Shown: piece by piece, positions 25,728 through 35,957 of the stretch
Numbering within the stretch: position 1 is the first letter of the stretch
Layout: each line of letters begins with the position of its first letter
Source of the DNA: Pseudomonas profundi
GTDB taxonomy: Bacteria; Pseudomonadota; Gammaproteobacteria; Pseudomonadales; Pseudomonadaceae
Direction of reading: 5' to 3'
Length of the DNA stretch: 64,000 nucleotides
Assembly: GCF_008638305.1 (NCBI RefSeq)
Contig: NZ_VTPZ01000006.1
Span: forward strand, 1-64,000
The notes under the pieces: generated by a model
What the model saw: only the letters and a program-made list of their open reading frames with translations
Told to the model about the DNA's origin: nothing
Database searches by the model: none
Position numbers and translations under genes: made by a program

Positions 25728-26619
25728 AGTGTCCCGTTGCGGTTACGTAGCCATTGTCGGTCGTCCGAATGTTGGCAAGTCGACGTTGCTCAACCACATT
25801 CTCGGTCAGAAGCTGGCGATTACCTCGCGCAAGCCGCAAACCACCCGACACAGCATGCTCGGCATCAAGACCGAGAATGCTGTCCAGGCCATCTACGTAG
25901 ACACCCCCGGTGTGCATAAAGAAAATGACAAGGCGCTCAACCGGTTCATGAACAAGAGTGCCAGTCAGGCTCTGCGTGACGTTGATGTGGTGCTGTTTGT
26001 AGTCGATCGTACGCGCTGGACCGACGAGGACCAGATGGTTCTGGACAAGGTTCGCTACGTGAAATGCCCGGTTCTGCTGGTGGTCAACAAGGTTGATCGC
26101 ATGGAAGAAAAAAGTGAGATCTTGCCGCACCTGGAATGGCTGACGACCCAGCTGCCAGAGGCGGAGGTCGTGCCGGTATCAGCCTTGCATGGCCGCAACA
26201 TCGAGCATCTCGAAGAGCTGATCGCCAGTCGTCTTCCGGAGAGCGAGCATTTCTACCCGGACGATCAGCTCACCGACCGCAGCTCAAGATTCCTCGCTGC
26301 CGAGCTGGTGCGTGAGAAGGTGATGCGCCAGCTCGGAGCAGAAATCCCTTACCAGGTTGCGGTGGAGATCGAACAGTTCAAGCAGGAAGGCAAGGTTCTG
26401 CATATCCATGCATTGATCCTGGTCGAGCGCGAGGGCCAGAAGAAGATCATCATTGGTGACGGCGGAGACCGCATGAAGAAAATCGGTCAGGAAGCACGTA
26501 TGGACATGCAGAAACTGTTTGGTAGCAAGATCATGCTGAATCTGTGGGTCAAGGTGCGCCGTGGCTGGTCCGATGATGAACGCGCGCTCAGTTCACTGGG
26601 CTACCGTTTCGAGCCATAG
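25720..26619 (+). CDS. era: GTPase Era
   Basis: A 299-residue GTPase for 16S rRNA maturation and 30S assembly. G1 GRPNVGKST (14-22), DTPG (in VDTPGVHK) and NKVD are present, and a KH domain closes the protein (about 205-290, [14 protein letters not shown]). ATG 25720 is preceded by GGAG at 25709-25712. It overlaps the rnc end. Confidence 0.97.
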   Translation: MSEVSRCGYVAIVGRPNVGKSTLLNHILGQKLAITSRKPQTTRHSMLGIKTENAVQAIYVDTPGVHKENDKALNRFMNKSASQALRDVDVVLFVVDRTRWTDEDQMVLDKVRYVKCPVLLVVNKVDRMEEKSEILPHLEWLTTQLPEAEVVPVSALHGRNIEHLEELIASRLPESEHFYPDDQLTDRSSRFLAAELVREKVMRQLGAEIPYQVAVEIEQFKQEGKVLHIHALILVEREGQKKIIIGDGGDRMKKIGQEARMDMQKLFGSKIMLNLWVKVRRGWSDDERALSSLGYRFEP

Positions 26620-26699
26620 CGCCGCCGCCCTGCCTGGTTCAGCGTGAGGACGCGCGCTCCCGGGGCGAAATCGACTTTCTCTAATTTCAAGTAGATCCT

Positions 26700-27413
26700 A
26701 TGAGCCGTCCTCTCAGCCCTGCCTACGTTCTGCATAGTCGTCCTTATCGCGACACAAGCGCGCTGGTGGATCTGTTTACCCTTCACCAGGGGCTGCAGCG
26801 GGCGGTCTGGCGCGGCGCCCGGGGGCAGCGCAGGGGATTGGTGCCACAAGCCTTCATGCCGTTGATGGTGGCTACCACCGGGCGTGGCGAACTCAAAACC
26901 CTGACCCAGGCTGAAGCCGCCGGCTCCTATGTTCTGCTCCAGGGCGATGCGCTGTTCAGTGGCATGTACCTCAATGAATTATTGATTCGCCTGGTCTATC
27001 CGGGTGATCCCCAGCCCGTACTCTTTGCTGCCTATCAACATGCTCTGGAACAGCTTGCCGCTAATGCGCCGGTCGAGCCGGTGCTGCGTCAATTTGAATG
27101 GCAGTTGCTCGACGGCCTCGGCTATGGCTTCAGCTTGACGATTGATGCGAGGGGTCAGCCGGTCGTCGCCGATGCCCGGTATGTATGGCAAGCGGAGCAG
27201 GGCCTGGTCGTCCTGGAATCGGGTAATGGCGGCGGAGTGCCTGGCAGCGCACTGCGGGCCATGGCGGCCAACGACTGGAGCGAGCCGCAAACACTGCGGG
27301 CGGCGAAGCAACTGATGCGTCAGGCGCTGGCGCCACACCTGGGTGACCGTCCGCTGATAAGCCGTTCGCTCTTTACTCGCCATCCGTTTATTGCCAAAGG
27401 AGACTCACAGTGA
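26700..27413 (+). CDS. recO: DNA repair protein RecO
   Basis: A 237-residue protein that with RecR loads RecA at gaps. It shows the N-terminal OB fold with the family start ([20 protein letters not shown]), and a helical C-terminal domain; the four zinc cysteines found in some RecO proteins are absent, as usual in this group. The stop overlaps the GTG start of pdxJ. Confidence 0.93.
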   Translation: MSRPLSPAYVLHSRPYRDTSALVDLFTLHQGLQRAVWRGARGQRRGLVPQAFMPLMVATTGRGELKTLTQAEAAGSYVLLQGDALFSGMYLNELLIRLVYPGDPQPVLFAAYQHALEQLAANAPVEPVLRQFEWQLLDGLGYGFSLTIDARGQPVVADARYVWQAEQGLVVLESGNGGGVPGSALRAMAANDWSEPQTLRAAKQLMRQALAPHLGDRPLISRSLFTRHPFIAKGDSQ

Positions 27414-28153
27414 TCAATCCCCAGCGCGTGCTGCTTGGTGTGAATATTGACCATATCGCCACCCTACGTCAGGCGCGCGGTACGCGGTATCCCGATCCGG
27501 TCCAGGCGGCTATCGACGCCGAGCAGGCGGGTGCGGATGGCATCACTGTGCACCTGCGTGAGGATCGCCGGCATATCCAGGAACGCGACGTCCGTCTGTT
27601 GGCCGAGGTCCTGCAAACCCGCATGAACCTGGAAATGGCGGTGACCGACGAGATGCTCGCTTTTGCCCGTGAAATCCGTCCTGCGCATGTATGTCTGGTG
27701 CCTGAGCGCCGCGAAGAGCTGACAACCGAAGGCGGGCTGGAGATTGCCGCGGATCAGGCGCGGATCCAACGTGCGGTAGAGCAGCTGGCCGCGCATGGCG
27801 CAGAGGTCTCGTTGTTCATCGATGCCGATCCACGACAGATAGAAGCCGCGCGGCGGGTTGGTGCACCGGTGATTGAGTTGCATACCGGGCATTATGCCGA
27901 CACCGAGGGTGAGGAGCAGGCCGCTGCACTGAAGCGAATCCGGGAAGGCGTAGCCTACGCACGCAAGCTCGGCCTGGTGGTGAATGCCGGGCACGGGCTG
28001 CACTATCACAATGTCGAGCCGATCGCGGCGATTCCCGGCATTAATGAGCTCAACATTGGCCATGCGATTATTGCCCGCGCCCTGTTTTCCGGACTGGCAT
28101 CTGCAGTCAGAGACATGCGCACACTGATCATGGCGGCCTCTGCCGCCCAATGA
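27410..28153 (+). CDS. pdxJ: Pyridoxine 5'-phosphate synthase
   Basis: A 247-residue TIM-barrel enzyme making pyridoxine 5'-phosphate from 1-deoxyxylulose 5-phosphate and aminoacetone phosphate. Family landmarks: [17 protein letters not shown] at the start, [14 protein letters not shown], and [11 protein letters not shown] near the end. GTG 27410 has AAGGAG upstream and overlaps recO. It is coupled to acpS by ATGA, the E. coli pdxJ-acpS order. Confidence 0.97.
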   Translation: MINPQRVLLGVNIDHIATLRQARGTRYPDPVQAAIDAEQAGADGITVHLREDRRHIQERDVRLLAEVLQTRMNLEMAVTDEMLAFAREIRPAHVCLVPERREELTTEGGLEIAADQARIQRAVEQLAAHGAEVSLFIDADPRQIEAARRVGAPVIELHTGHYADTEGEEQAAALKRIREGVAYARKLGLVVNAGHGLHYHNVEPIAAIPGINELNIGHAIIARALFSGLASAVRDMRTLIMAASAAQ

Positions 28154-28530
28154 TTACCGGTATCGGAACGGACATTGTGCTGGTCAGCCGCATCGAAGCG
28201 GCGCTGGGTCGTCAGGGCGAGCGTTTCGCCCGGCGCATCCTGACCGACGTGGAGCTTGAACGCTTCAGGACCCATTCGCAGCCTGCGCGCTATCTGGCCA
28301 AGCGCTACGCGGCCAAGGAAGCCATTCTCAAGGCGCTGGGTACCGGGCTCGCCAAGGGCATGTCCTGGCATGACATGCAGATCGACAACGACGCATATGG
28401 CGCGCCGCAGGTGCTGCTAAGCGGTGTTGCCGCCCAGTGGCTGGCGCAGCGCGGCGGCGGACGCATGCTGCTTTCGCTCAGTGATGAGCGTGAGCAGGCT
28501 TTGGCTTTTGCTATCTGGTCGGCGCAGTAA
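28150..28530 (+). CDS. acpS: Holo-[acyl-carrier-protein] synthase
   Basis: A 126-residue phosphopantetheinyl transferase that activates acyl carrier protein. The metal-binding motifs GIGTDIV (with Asp8) and [16 protein letters not shown] (with the conserved Glu) are both seen. It is the last gene of the lepA-acpS run and faces gacS across a 23-bp gap without a recognisable terminator. Confidence 0.96.
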   Translation: MITGIGTDIVLVSRIEAALGRQGERFARRILTDVELERFRTHSQPARYLAKRYAAKEAILKALGTGLAKGMSWHDMQIDNDAYGAPQVLLSGVAAQWLAQRGGGRMLLSLSDEREQALAFAIWSAQ

Positions 28531-28553
28531 AGGGCGTCGGTTCACCGCGGCCC

Positions 28554-31352
28554 CTACGAAACGTCCACGGAGCCCAGCGTTGCATAACGGACCTGCAGTC
28601 GCCCGGCTGCCTCGAGCAGGGCATCGATCGCCTGCTGGCTGGCCTCTCCTCGCTTGATCAGGGTCTCCGCCCGGTTGCAGCAGTCGCGTAACTCCGGCAC
28701 ACCGCAATAGCGGGTAGCACCATGCAGCCGGTGTACGGCTTCAAGCAATGCCTGCCGATCATTTGCCAGGCTTGCCTGCTCAATCTGTCGGCATTCTTCG
28801 GGGAGCCCAGCCAATAGCATGCTGAGCATGTCTTCGGCGAGATCAGCTTTTCCGGCAGCCAGCCGAAGCCCTTCCGCGCGGTCGAGTATTCGGGTGTGGC
28901 CATTTCTTGCTTCGACAGGTGATTGCTCAAGCGCAGGAAGTAAGGGGCCATCCAGTGCCAGTAGCTCTACGCCGGTCCATTTCTGAATACAATGGCGTAG
29001 CTGCTCGGGGTCGATAGGCTTGCTGATGTAATCGTTCATCCCGCATTTGAGCAGCTGCTGACGCTCGCCCGGTAGCGCATGCGCAGTCAGCGCGATGATC
29101 GGTACCGCTGCGCTGCGGGCGCGCGCTTCGCGCTTGCGCAACTCGACAGTGGTCTGCCGTCCATCCATGCCAGGCATCTGCACGTCCATGAAAATCAGCT
29201 CGACATCCTGCTCGTCCAGAGCCGCCAGTGCTTCCTCGCCACTCGTGGCCAGCAGCACCCGTGCACCCATATCGGTCAGCAGTGCTTCGACCAGCTTCAG
29301 GTTGGCAGGGTTATCGTCTACGCAGAGCACACTCAGCCCAGGCGAGGCAGAGCGTTGCGGCAGCTTCAGGGCGGGCGTGCCAACGGCTGGCTTGAGCAGA
29401 AGCTGCGTGGCCGCGCGGAACAGCTTGCGAGTGCACAGCGGCTTGGAAAGCACCTGACACCGAGCGCGGGGCAGCGAATCAAGCTCAGGGTGATGCTCGG
29501 TCGTGTCGGTAAACAGGAGCGTTTTGCACCAGCCCTGCTCGGCCCAATAACCGACCATGTCGAAGATGGCCGTGGTTGAACAGGGACTGCTGGCGGTACT
29601 CAGCAGCGCCAGGTCGATGCGTTCATGACCCGCCTCCAGAGCGATATGCAGCGCTTCTGGCGTATCGAAAAGCTTTACCAGCAAGCCCATATCTTCAAGG
29701 TTATGCATGATGGCCTGACGGCTGAGTATTTGCGGTTCGACCAGTGCCGCACGCATGCCCCGCAGGGGTTTGGAGGGCAGGTCGTCCAGTGCCTGGCTGG
29801 ATTTGCCGAGGCGCAACGTCAGCCAGAATTCCGAGCCTTCACCCTGCTGGCTGTGCAAGCCGATCTCCCCCTGCATCTGCTCCACCAGCCGCTTGGAAAT
29901 GACCAGCCCAAGACCGGTGCCGCCGCTTTGGCGTGACAGGGAGTTATCCGCCTGGCTGAACGCCTGGAATAACGACTTCTGTTGAGATGGCGACAGGCCA
30001 ATCCCGGTATCGGTAACGCTGATTCGCAACAGGGCGAAGGTATCGTCTTCCTGTTCCAGCATGACGCGTACGCTGACCGATCCGCGGTGGGTGAACTTGA
30101 TGGCATTGCTGACCAGGTTGGCGAGGATCTGCTTGAGGCGTAACGGGTCTCCGCTAAGGCCCAGCGGCGTATCACGATAGATGATACTGACCAGCTCCAG
30201 ACCTTTCTGGTGGGCTGCTGGCGCGAGCATGGTCAGGGTGTCCTGAATCAGATCGCGCAGGTTGAACGGCAGGTTGTCGAGCACCAGCTTGCCGGCCTCG
30301 ATCTTGGAAAAGTCCAGAATCTCGTTAATGATCGCCAGCAGGTTGTCGGCTGATTTTTCAATGGTGGTCAGGTATTCCTGCTGTCGACCGCTGAGTTCGG
30401 TGCGCTGCAACAGATTGCTGAAGCCGAGGATACCGTTGAGCGGGGTGCGCAGCTCGTGGCTCATGTTGGCCAGGAATTCGGACTTGATACGACTGGCCTC
30501 CTGCGCTGTCTTGCGCGCCAGATCCAGCTCGATGTTCTGGATTTCGATGGTTTCGAGCGTCTGCCGCAGATCTTCGGTGGCCTGATCAATATTCTGCTGG
30601 AGCTCACCTTGCGCGCTCTGCAGCGTCTGGGCCATGGTATTGATGCCTTCCGCGAGCTCGTTCAGCTCCCGACTGCCCTGCGGTGGCAGGCGAATATCCA
30701 GGCGTCCCTCGCTGATGCGGCTGATGGCCTGATTGATCTGGCCAATGGGCCGGGTGATGCGCCGCCCCATCAGACCAACAACGGCACCTGTAACAACAAG
30801 CCCGAGCACAATCAGTACCAGTGCGCTGAGGACTGTCTGGTAACGGCGAATGATGGTATTGCCGTGGCTGAGTTCCACTTCAACCCAACCCAGCAGCGCG
30901 TCAGGTTCAACCATAGGCGCAGCGCGTAAACCGGTCAGATCGGGACTGGCCAGCAAGGGCAGCTTGAAGCGGCTGCTCGAACTGCTCGCCTGCACTTGCA
31001 GGCCCGATCCGGCGCCGAAGTCGCTTTGATGGACACGATCGGGGGTGTGCATCTGAGGGCCGCTGTGCTCCAGGCGCTGCATCTCGGCATCATAGAGGGT
31101 GACGGCGCGGACATCTCGATGGTTCAGCGCAACCGACATCATTGGTCTGAGGCGTTCCGGTTGCCCGTCAAGTAGCGCCGCGGCGGCCGGGCTTTGCAGA
31201 TATTCAGTGGTCAGCAGGCCGCGTTCCAGCAGTTGCCGGTCCAGGTCCTGGACATGTTGCCAGCTGAAATAAACCCCCAGTGAGAGCGCTAGAATGCCAG
31301 CCGGAACCAGCGTCATCGCCAGGATCCGGGCCTTGATGCCAATCTCGTTCAT
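28554..31352 (-). CDS. gacS: Hybrid sensor histidine kinase GacS/BarA
   Basis: A 932-residue kinase that phosphorylates GacA and so controls small-RNA/RsmA-dependent secondary metabolism, biofilm and virulence traits. Order: membrane helix (about 8-28), periplasmic sensor, second helix (about 172-198), HAMP, HisKA with phospho-acceptor H299 (MSHELRTPLN), HATPase (NAIKF, DTGIGL, GGTGLGL), receiver (VLCVDDN, MDVQMPGMDG), and C-terminal HPt (VHRLHGATRY). I start at ATG 31352, giving MNEIGIKARI like known GacS; the frame extends to 31385. It is divergent from cysM. Confidence 0.93.
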   Translation of the reverse strand: MNEIGIKARILAMTLVPAGILALSLGVYFSWQHVQDLDRQLLERGLLTTEYLQSPAAAALLDGQPERLRPMMSVALNHRDVRAVTLYDAEMQRLEHSGPQMHTPDRVHQSDFGAGSGLQVQASSSSSRFKLPLLASPDLTGLRAAPMVEPDALLGWVEVELSHGNTIIRRYQTVLSALVLIVLGLVVTGAVVGLMGRRITRPIGQINQAISRISEGRLDIRLPPQGSRELNELAEGINTMAQTLQSAQGELQQNIDQATEDLRQTLETIEIQNIELDLARKTAQEASRIKSEFLANMSHELRTPLNGILGFSNLLQRTELSGRQQEYLTTIEKSADNLLAIINEILDFSKIEAGKLVLDNLPFNLRDLIQDTLTMLAPAAHQKGLELVSIIYRDTPLGLSGDPLRLKQILANLVSNAIKFTHRGSVSVRVMLEQEDDTFALLRISVTDTGIGLSPSQQKSLFQAFSQADNSLSRQSGGTGLGLVISKRLVEQMQGEIGLHSQQGEGSEFWLTLRLGKSSQALDDLPSKPLRGMRAALVEPQILSRQAIMHNLEDMGLLVKLFDTPEALHIALEAGHERIDLALLSTASSPCSTTAIFDMVGYWAEQGWCKTLLFTDTTEHHPELDSLPRARCQVLSKPLCTRKLFRAATQLLLKPAVGTPALKLPQRSASPGLSVLCVDDNPANLKLVEALLTDMGARVLLATSGEEALAALDEQDVELIFMDVQMPGMDGRQTTVELRKREARARSAAVPIIALTAHALPGERQQLLKCGMNDYISKPIDPEQLRHCIQKWTGVELLALDGPLLPALEQSPVEARNGHTRILDRAEGLRLAAGKADLAEDMLSMLLAGLPEECRQIEQASLANDRQALLEAVHRLHGATRYCGVPELRDCCNRAETLIKRGEASQQAIDALLEAAGRLQVRYATLGSVDVS

Positions 31353-31451
31353 TGTGTGTATCCGTCTCTCCGATGCCGGTATCATATGCCGACTGAATCA
31401 AAAGCACAGCCTTGCGCACGGCATGACCGGGCAAGGCCGCAAGGGTAGATG

Positions 31452-32354
31452 ATGAACATCGAATTTCCGACCATTGCCGACTTCATCGGTAACACGCCTC
31501 TGGTAAGGCTGCAGCGCATGCCAGGCGAGACCAGCAATACCATTCTGGTCAAGCTCGAAGGCAACAATCCTGCCGGTTCAGTCAAGGACCGACCGGCCCT
31601 GTCAATGATCCTGCGCGCCGAGCAGCGCGGTGAGATTCAGCCTGGCGATACGCTGATCGAGGCTACCTCGGGCAATACCGGCATCGCGCTGGCGATGGCT
31701 GCTGCAATCAAGGGTTACCGGATGATTCTGATCATGCCGGACAACATGAGCCACGAGCGCAAGGCGTCCATGGCGGCTTACGGCGCCGAGCTGGTGCTGG
31801 TGTCGCAGCAAGAGGGGATGGAAGGTGCACGCGATCTCGCCGTGCGCATGCAGAACGAAGGTCGTGGCAAGGTCCTCGACCAGTTCGGCAATCAGGACAA
31901 TCCACAGGCGCATTACGCCACCACAGGGCCGGAGATCTGGCGTGATACCCAGGGCACCATTACGCACCTGGTCAGCTCGATGGGTACGACCGGCACCATC
32001 ATGGGCTTGTCGCGCTATTTCAAGGAGCAGAATCCCACGGTGCAGATCGTTGGTCTGCAGCCTATGGAGGGCGCCGCCATTCCCGGTATCCGCCGCTGGC
32101 CCGACGCCTACCTGCCGAGCATCTTTGATGCGTCGCGGGTTGACCGGGTGATCGATATGGCCCAGGGCGAAGCCGAAACAGCGATGCGCCGGCTGGCGCG
32201 CGAGGAAGGCATATTCTGTGGCGTGTCATCGGGTGGTGCGGTGGCTGCCGCGCTGCGCCTGTCCGCCGAAGTCGAAAACGCAGTCATCGTAGCCATTATC
32301 TGTGATCGCGGTGACCGCTACCTGTCTACCGGTGTGTTTGACGCACAATCATGA
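31452..32354 (+). CDS. cysM: Cysteine synthase B (O-acetylserine sulfhydrylase B)
   Basis: A 300-residue PLP enzyme making cysteine from O-acetylserine (or O-phosphoserine) and sulfide or thiosulfate. PLP lysine K45 lies in AGSVKDRPA; the substrate loop SGNTG (in EATSGNTGIA) and the phosphate-binding GTTGT are present. ATG 31452 is favoured over 31449 because AAGGG at 31441-31445 then has 6-nt spacing. Its stop overlaps the rlmD ATG. Confidence 0.93.
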   Translation: MNIEFPTIADFIGNTPLVRLQRMPGETSNTILVKLEGNNPAGSVKDRPALSMILRAEQRGEIQPGDTLIEATSGNTGIALAMAAAIKGYRMILIMPDNMSHERKASMAAYGAELVLVSQQEGMEGARDLAVRMQNEGRGKVLDQFGNQDNPQAHYATTGPEIWRDTQGTITHLVSSMGTTGTIMGLSRYFKEQNPTVQIVGLQPMEGAAIPGIRRWPDAYLPSIFDASRVDRVIDMAQGEAETAMRRLAREEGIFCGVSSGGAVAAALRLSAEVENAVIVAIICDRGDRYLSTGVFDAQS

Positions 32355-33730
32355 AACGTTCCTACGGACGGGCGCGGCGTACCACTGATGCACCCGCTGC
32401 GGTCGGGCAGCGCATAGAACTGCTGCTCGATCGTCTCAGCCATGACGGTCGCGGTATAGGTCGCTGGCAAGGGCGGACTACCTTCGTCGAAGGCGGCTTG
32501 CCTGGGGAACGAGTAGTGGGAAGGGTCATCCGTGCGCGCAGCAAGCTTATCGAAGCCCGGGTCGATCAGCTGCTCGAGACGAGTTCGGAACGCCAGGCGC
32601 CTCAATGCAGGCACGCTGACATATGTGGCGGCTGCACGCTTCAGCACATCTCCCACGACACTCAGATAGAACTTAAGCAACAAGCTCTGGCCCAGCAATT
32701 GCAACATTTCGCCGGTATAACACCGGAGCACTGGATGCCGCCACTGCTTGGCCCGTCCTATGGTTACCGCCAGCGCACCCGCTTATCGGTGCGTTGGGAC
32801 CAACGGACAGGGCGGTTGCAGACAGGCTACCGGCAAAGCGCCAGCAGTGAGCTGGTGGAAATCAGGGAATGTCCTATCCTCATTCCAGTACTCGAGGCGC
32901 TAGTGAAGGAACTGCCGGAAGTCTTGCAGCAACTCAAGGCATGCACTGGATTGGGGCACGTGGAGCTGATCGGCGGGGACGCACCGGCTATGGTGGTGCG
33001 GCATATCCGGCCGTTGGCTGAAACCGACGTGGCGCTTCTGGAACAACTGGCGAGCCGCCATGACGTTGACCTGTGGCTACAGGGCGAGACGGATGCGATA
33101 CGCTGCGCTGAAGAGGGGGCGGCCGCATCAGAGCTGGCTTATCAGCTCGATGACCAGAACCTGCGGTTCACCTTTGCACCGGGCGATTTCACACAGGTCA
33201 ATGCAGTGATGAACCAGAAAATGGTCAATCAGGCGATGGACTGGCTGGACGCAGAAGCCAGACAGAAGGTACTGGATCTTTTCTGTGGAGTGGGTAACTT
33301 TGCCCTCCCGCTGGCACAGCGGGGGGCGGAAGTGACAGGTGTGGAGGGCGACGCCAGGATGGTCGAACGGGCCATTTTGAACGCGCAGAATAATCGCCTC
33401 GATGGGGTGCACTTTTGCCAGGCGGACTTGTCGAAGCCGTTCACAAACGAAACGCTGGATCAGCAATACCAGGCGGCCCTTCTGGATCCGCCGCGCGACG
33501 GGGCCGAAGCACTGGTGGCCGCGTTGGCCGAGCGAGGCATTGGCAGGATTCTGTACGTATCCTGTAACCCCGCCACGCTGGCCCGCGACGCGGGTATTCT
33601 GGCAAGCAAGGGTTATCGGCTGGTTCAGGCGGGCGTCATGGACATGTTCCCGCAAACTGCCCATGTGGAAGCCATGGCACTGTTCGTGTCTGGCAAGGAA
33701 AAAAACCGAAATGGTACAAGTCAGAGCTGA
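32351..33730 (+). CDS. rlmD: 23S rRNA (uracil-1939-C5)-methyltransferase RlmD
   Basis: A 459-residue SAM-dependent methyltransferase (formerly RumA). A TRAM domain at the N-terminus (about 22-75) is followed by Fe-S ligands C86, C92 and C95 (CRHADICGGC) and a fourth Cys in EIRECP; the methyltransferase part has DLFCGVGNFALPLA, LLDPPRDG and the nucleophile region YVSCNPATLARD. It overlaps cysM by 4 bp and relA by 20 bp; cysM-rumA-relA-mazG is the P. aeruginosa order. Confidence 0.95.
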   Translation: MKRSYGRARRTTDAPAAVGQRIELLLDRLSHDGRGIGRWQGRTTFVEGGLPGERVVGRVIRARSKLIEARVDQLLETSSERQAPQCRHADICGGCTLQHISHDTQIELKQQALAQQLQHFAGITPEHWMPPLLGPSYGYRQRTRLSVRWDQRTGRLQTGYRQSASSELVEIRECPILIPVLEALVKELPEVLQQLKACTGLGHVELIGGDAPAMVVRHIRPLAETDVALLEQLASRHDVDLWLQGETDAIRCAEEGAAASELAYQLDDQNLRFTFAPGDFTQVNAVMNQKMVNQAMDWLDAEARQKVLDLFCGVGNFALPLAQRGAEVTGVEGDARMVERAILNAQNNRLDGVHFCQADLSKPFTNETLDQQYQAALLDPPRDGAEALVAALAERGIGRILYVSCNPATLARDAGILASKGYRLVQAGVMDMFPQTAHVEAMALFVSGKEKNRNGTSQS

Positions 33731-35957
33731 TTATCCGGTCAACCGCGATGGAACTGTTGACCTTGATGCCTGGATGGCTCGGATAGAAAAGCGCGTCCCT
33801 CTGGCGCAACCTGAGCGCCTGCGCGAATCATGTGTCTGGGCGAAGGAGTTGGAACAGGCGGCCATTGCCGCTGAACACATCTGGGGTAACGGCAACAGCA
33901 GCTACCAGACTGGTCTGGACATGGCGGACATCCTGGCCGACCTCAGGCTGGACCAGGATTCACTGGTGGCGGCAGTGATCTATCGCGCTGTGCGCGAGAA
34001 CAAGACCGATCTGGCCGAAGTCGAGCGTCGTTTGGGCCCCAGCGTTGCCGGTCTGGTGGACGGCGTGCAGCGCATGGCTGCGATCAGCGTCTCGCAGAAT
34101 CCGGGCAAGGCCAGCGCATTTGGCACTCAGGCGCAGGTAGAGAATCTGCGCAAGATGTTGATCACCATGGTCGATGATGTCCGGGTAGCGCTGATCAAGC
34201 TCGCCGAGCGCACCTGCGCCATCCGCGCAGCCAAGGACAGCTCCGAAGAGAAACGTTATCGCGTCGCACGCGAAATTTTCGATATTTACGCCCCGCTGGC
34301 CCATCGTCTGGGCATCGGCCATATCAAGTGGGAGCTCGAGGATCTGTCTTTCCGCTACCTCGAGCCGGTGCAATACAAACAGATCGCCAAATTGCTCGAC
34401 GAGCGTCGTCTCGATCGCCAGGAATACATCGATGGCGTGATGGCGCGGCTGCGTACCGAGATGGATGAGGCGAAGATCCACGGCGACATTACCGGTCGGG
34501 CCAAGCATATCTATTCGATCTGGCGGAAGATGACCCGCAAGGGCATCGACTTCAGCCAGGTATATGATGTGCGTGCCGTACGTATTCTGGTGCCGCAGGT
34601 GCGTGACTGCTACACCGCGCTGGGAATCGTGCACAGCCTGTGGAGACATATTCCCAACGAATTCGATGACTACATCGCCAATCCCAAGGAAAACGGTTAC
34701 CGCTCCCTGCACACGGCAGTGGTCGGTCCCGAGGGGAAAGTGCTCGAGGTGCAGATACGGACCCATGCGATGCATGAGGAGGCCGAGCTCGGCGTCTGTG
34801 CGCATTGGCGTTACAAGGGCACCGATCTCAAACAGACATCCGACGCCTATGAAGACAAGATCGCCTGGCTGCGTCAGGTGCTCGAATGGCATGAAGAAAT
34901 GGGCGATATCGGTGGGCTCGCTGAGCAGCTGCGCGTCGATTTCGAGCCGGACCGGATCTACCTGTTCACTCCGGATGGTCACGTCCTGGACGTGCCCAAG
35001 GGTGCTACGCCGCTGGACTTTGCCTACCGGGTGCACACCGAGATCGGCCATAGCTGCCGCGGCGCCAAGGTCAACGGTCGTATCGTGCCGCTGAACTATG
35101 TGCTGCAGACCGGCGAGCAGGTGGAAATCATCACCGGTAAACAGAGCAGTCCGAGTCGGGACTGGCTGAACTCCAATCTGGGCTACGTGAACACTTCCCG
35201 CGCCCGGGCGAAAATCCAGCACTGGTTCAAGCAGCAGGCGCGGGAGCAGAACGTGGTCGCCGGCAAGCTGATGCTCGAACGCGAGTTGACCCGACTTGCG
35301 CTCAACGGTGCGGACTATGCGCAGTTGATCGATCGCCTGGGGATCAACAGCCAGGAGGATCTGTTTGCCGCAGTGGGCTCTGGCGATGAGCGTCTTGCGC
35401 ACGTGGTCAATGTCGCGCAGCAACTGGTCGAGCCGGATCGCAACACTGACCAGCTGACCCTGGTTCCACGCCGGGCGAACAAGAATGGCCGGCGTGGTGA
35501 TGTCTATATCCAGGGCGTAGGTAACCTGCTCACTCAATTGGCGGGCTGCTGTCAGCCCGTGCCGGGTGATCCGATTGTCGGCTACATCACGCTGGGCCGT
35601 GGGGTGACTGTGCATCGCGCTGACTGTGCGACGGCCATGCAGCTGCAAGACCGCGTATCCGAACGTCTGATTGAGGTCAGCTGGGGTGGCAAGCCGGTGC
35701 AGACCTATCCGGTCGAGATCTATATCAAGGCCTATGATCGGGCCGGTCTGCTGCGGGATGTATCGCAACTGTTGGCCAATGAGAAGATCAATGTGCTGGA
35801 GGTCAGTACGCGGACCAACAAGGAAGACAACTGTGCGGCCATGTTGCTGACCGTTGAGATCCCCAACCTCAGCCTGCTGGGTCGGCTGCTGGGACGCATC
35901 AGTCAACTGCCGAACGTGATCGAGGCCTGGCGCAACCGTCAGCAGAACCGGGCGTGA
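33711..35957 (+). CDS. relA: GTP pyrophosphokinase RelA
   Basis: A 748-residue ribosome-bound (p)ppGpp synthetase. ATG 33711 has AAGGAA at 33695-33700 and lies inside the rlmD end. The hydrolase half lacks the HDxxED residues of SpoT (here AEHIW... AVIYRAVRENKTD), so it should only synthesise. The synthetase domain (FDDYIANPKENGYRSLHT), TGS (YLFTPDGHVLDVPKGAT), zinc-finger (GCCQPVPGD) and C-terminal ACT domain follow in order. It is coupled to mazG by GTGA. Confidence 0.96.
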   Translation: MVQVRADYPVNRDGTVDLDAWMARIEKRVPLAQPERLRESCVWAKELEQAAIAAEHIWGNGNSSYQTGLDMADILADLRLDQDSLVAAVIYRAVRENKTDLAEVERRLGPSVAGLVDGVQRMAAISVSQNPGKASAFGTQAQVENLRKMLITMVDDVRVALIKLAERTCAIRAAKDSSEEKRYRVAREIFDIYAPLAHRLGIGHIKWELEDLSFRYLEPVQYKQIAKLLDERRLDRQEYIDGVMARLRTEMDEAKIHGDITGRAKHIYSIWRKMTRKGIDFSQVYDVRAVRILVPQVRDCYTALGIVHSLWRHIPNEFDDYIANPKENGYRSLHTAVVGPEGKVLEVQIRTHAMHEEAELGVCAHWRYKGTDLKQTSDAYEDKIAWLRQVLEWHEEMGDIGGLAEQLRVDFEPDRIYLFTPDGHVLDVPKGATPLDFAYRVHTEIGHSCRGAKVNGRIVPLNYVLQTGEQVEIITGKQSSPSRDWLNSNLGYVNTSRARAKIQHWFKQQAREQNVVAGKLMLERELTRLALNGADYAQLIDRLGINSQEDLFAAVGSGDERLAHVVNVAQQLVEPDRNTDQLTLVPRRANKNGRRGDVYIQGVGNLLTQLAGCCQPVPGDPIVGYITLGRGVTVHRADCATAMQLQDRVSERLIEVSWGGKPVQTYPVEIYIKAYDRAGLLRDVSQLLANEKINVLEVSTRTNKEDNCAAMLLTVEIPNLSLLGRLLGRISQLPNVIEAWRNRQQNRA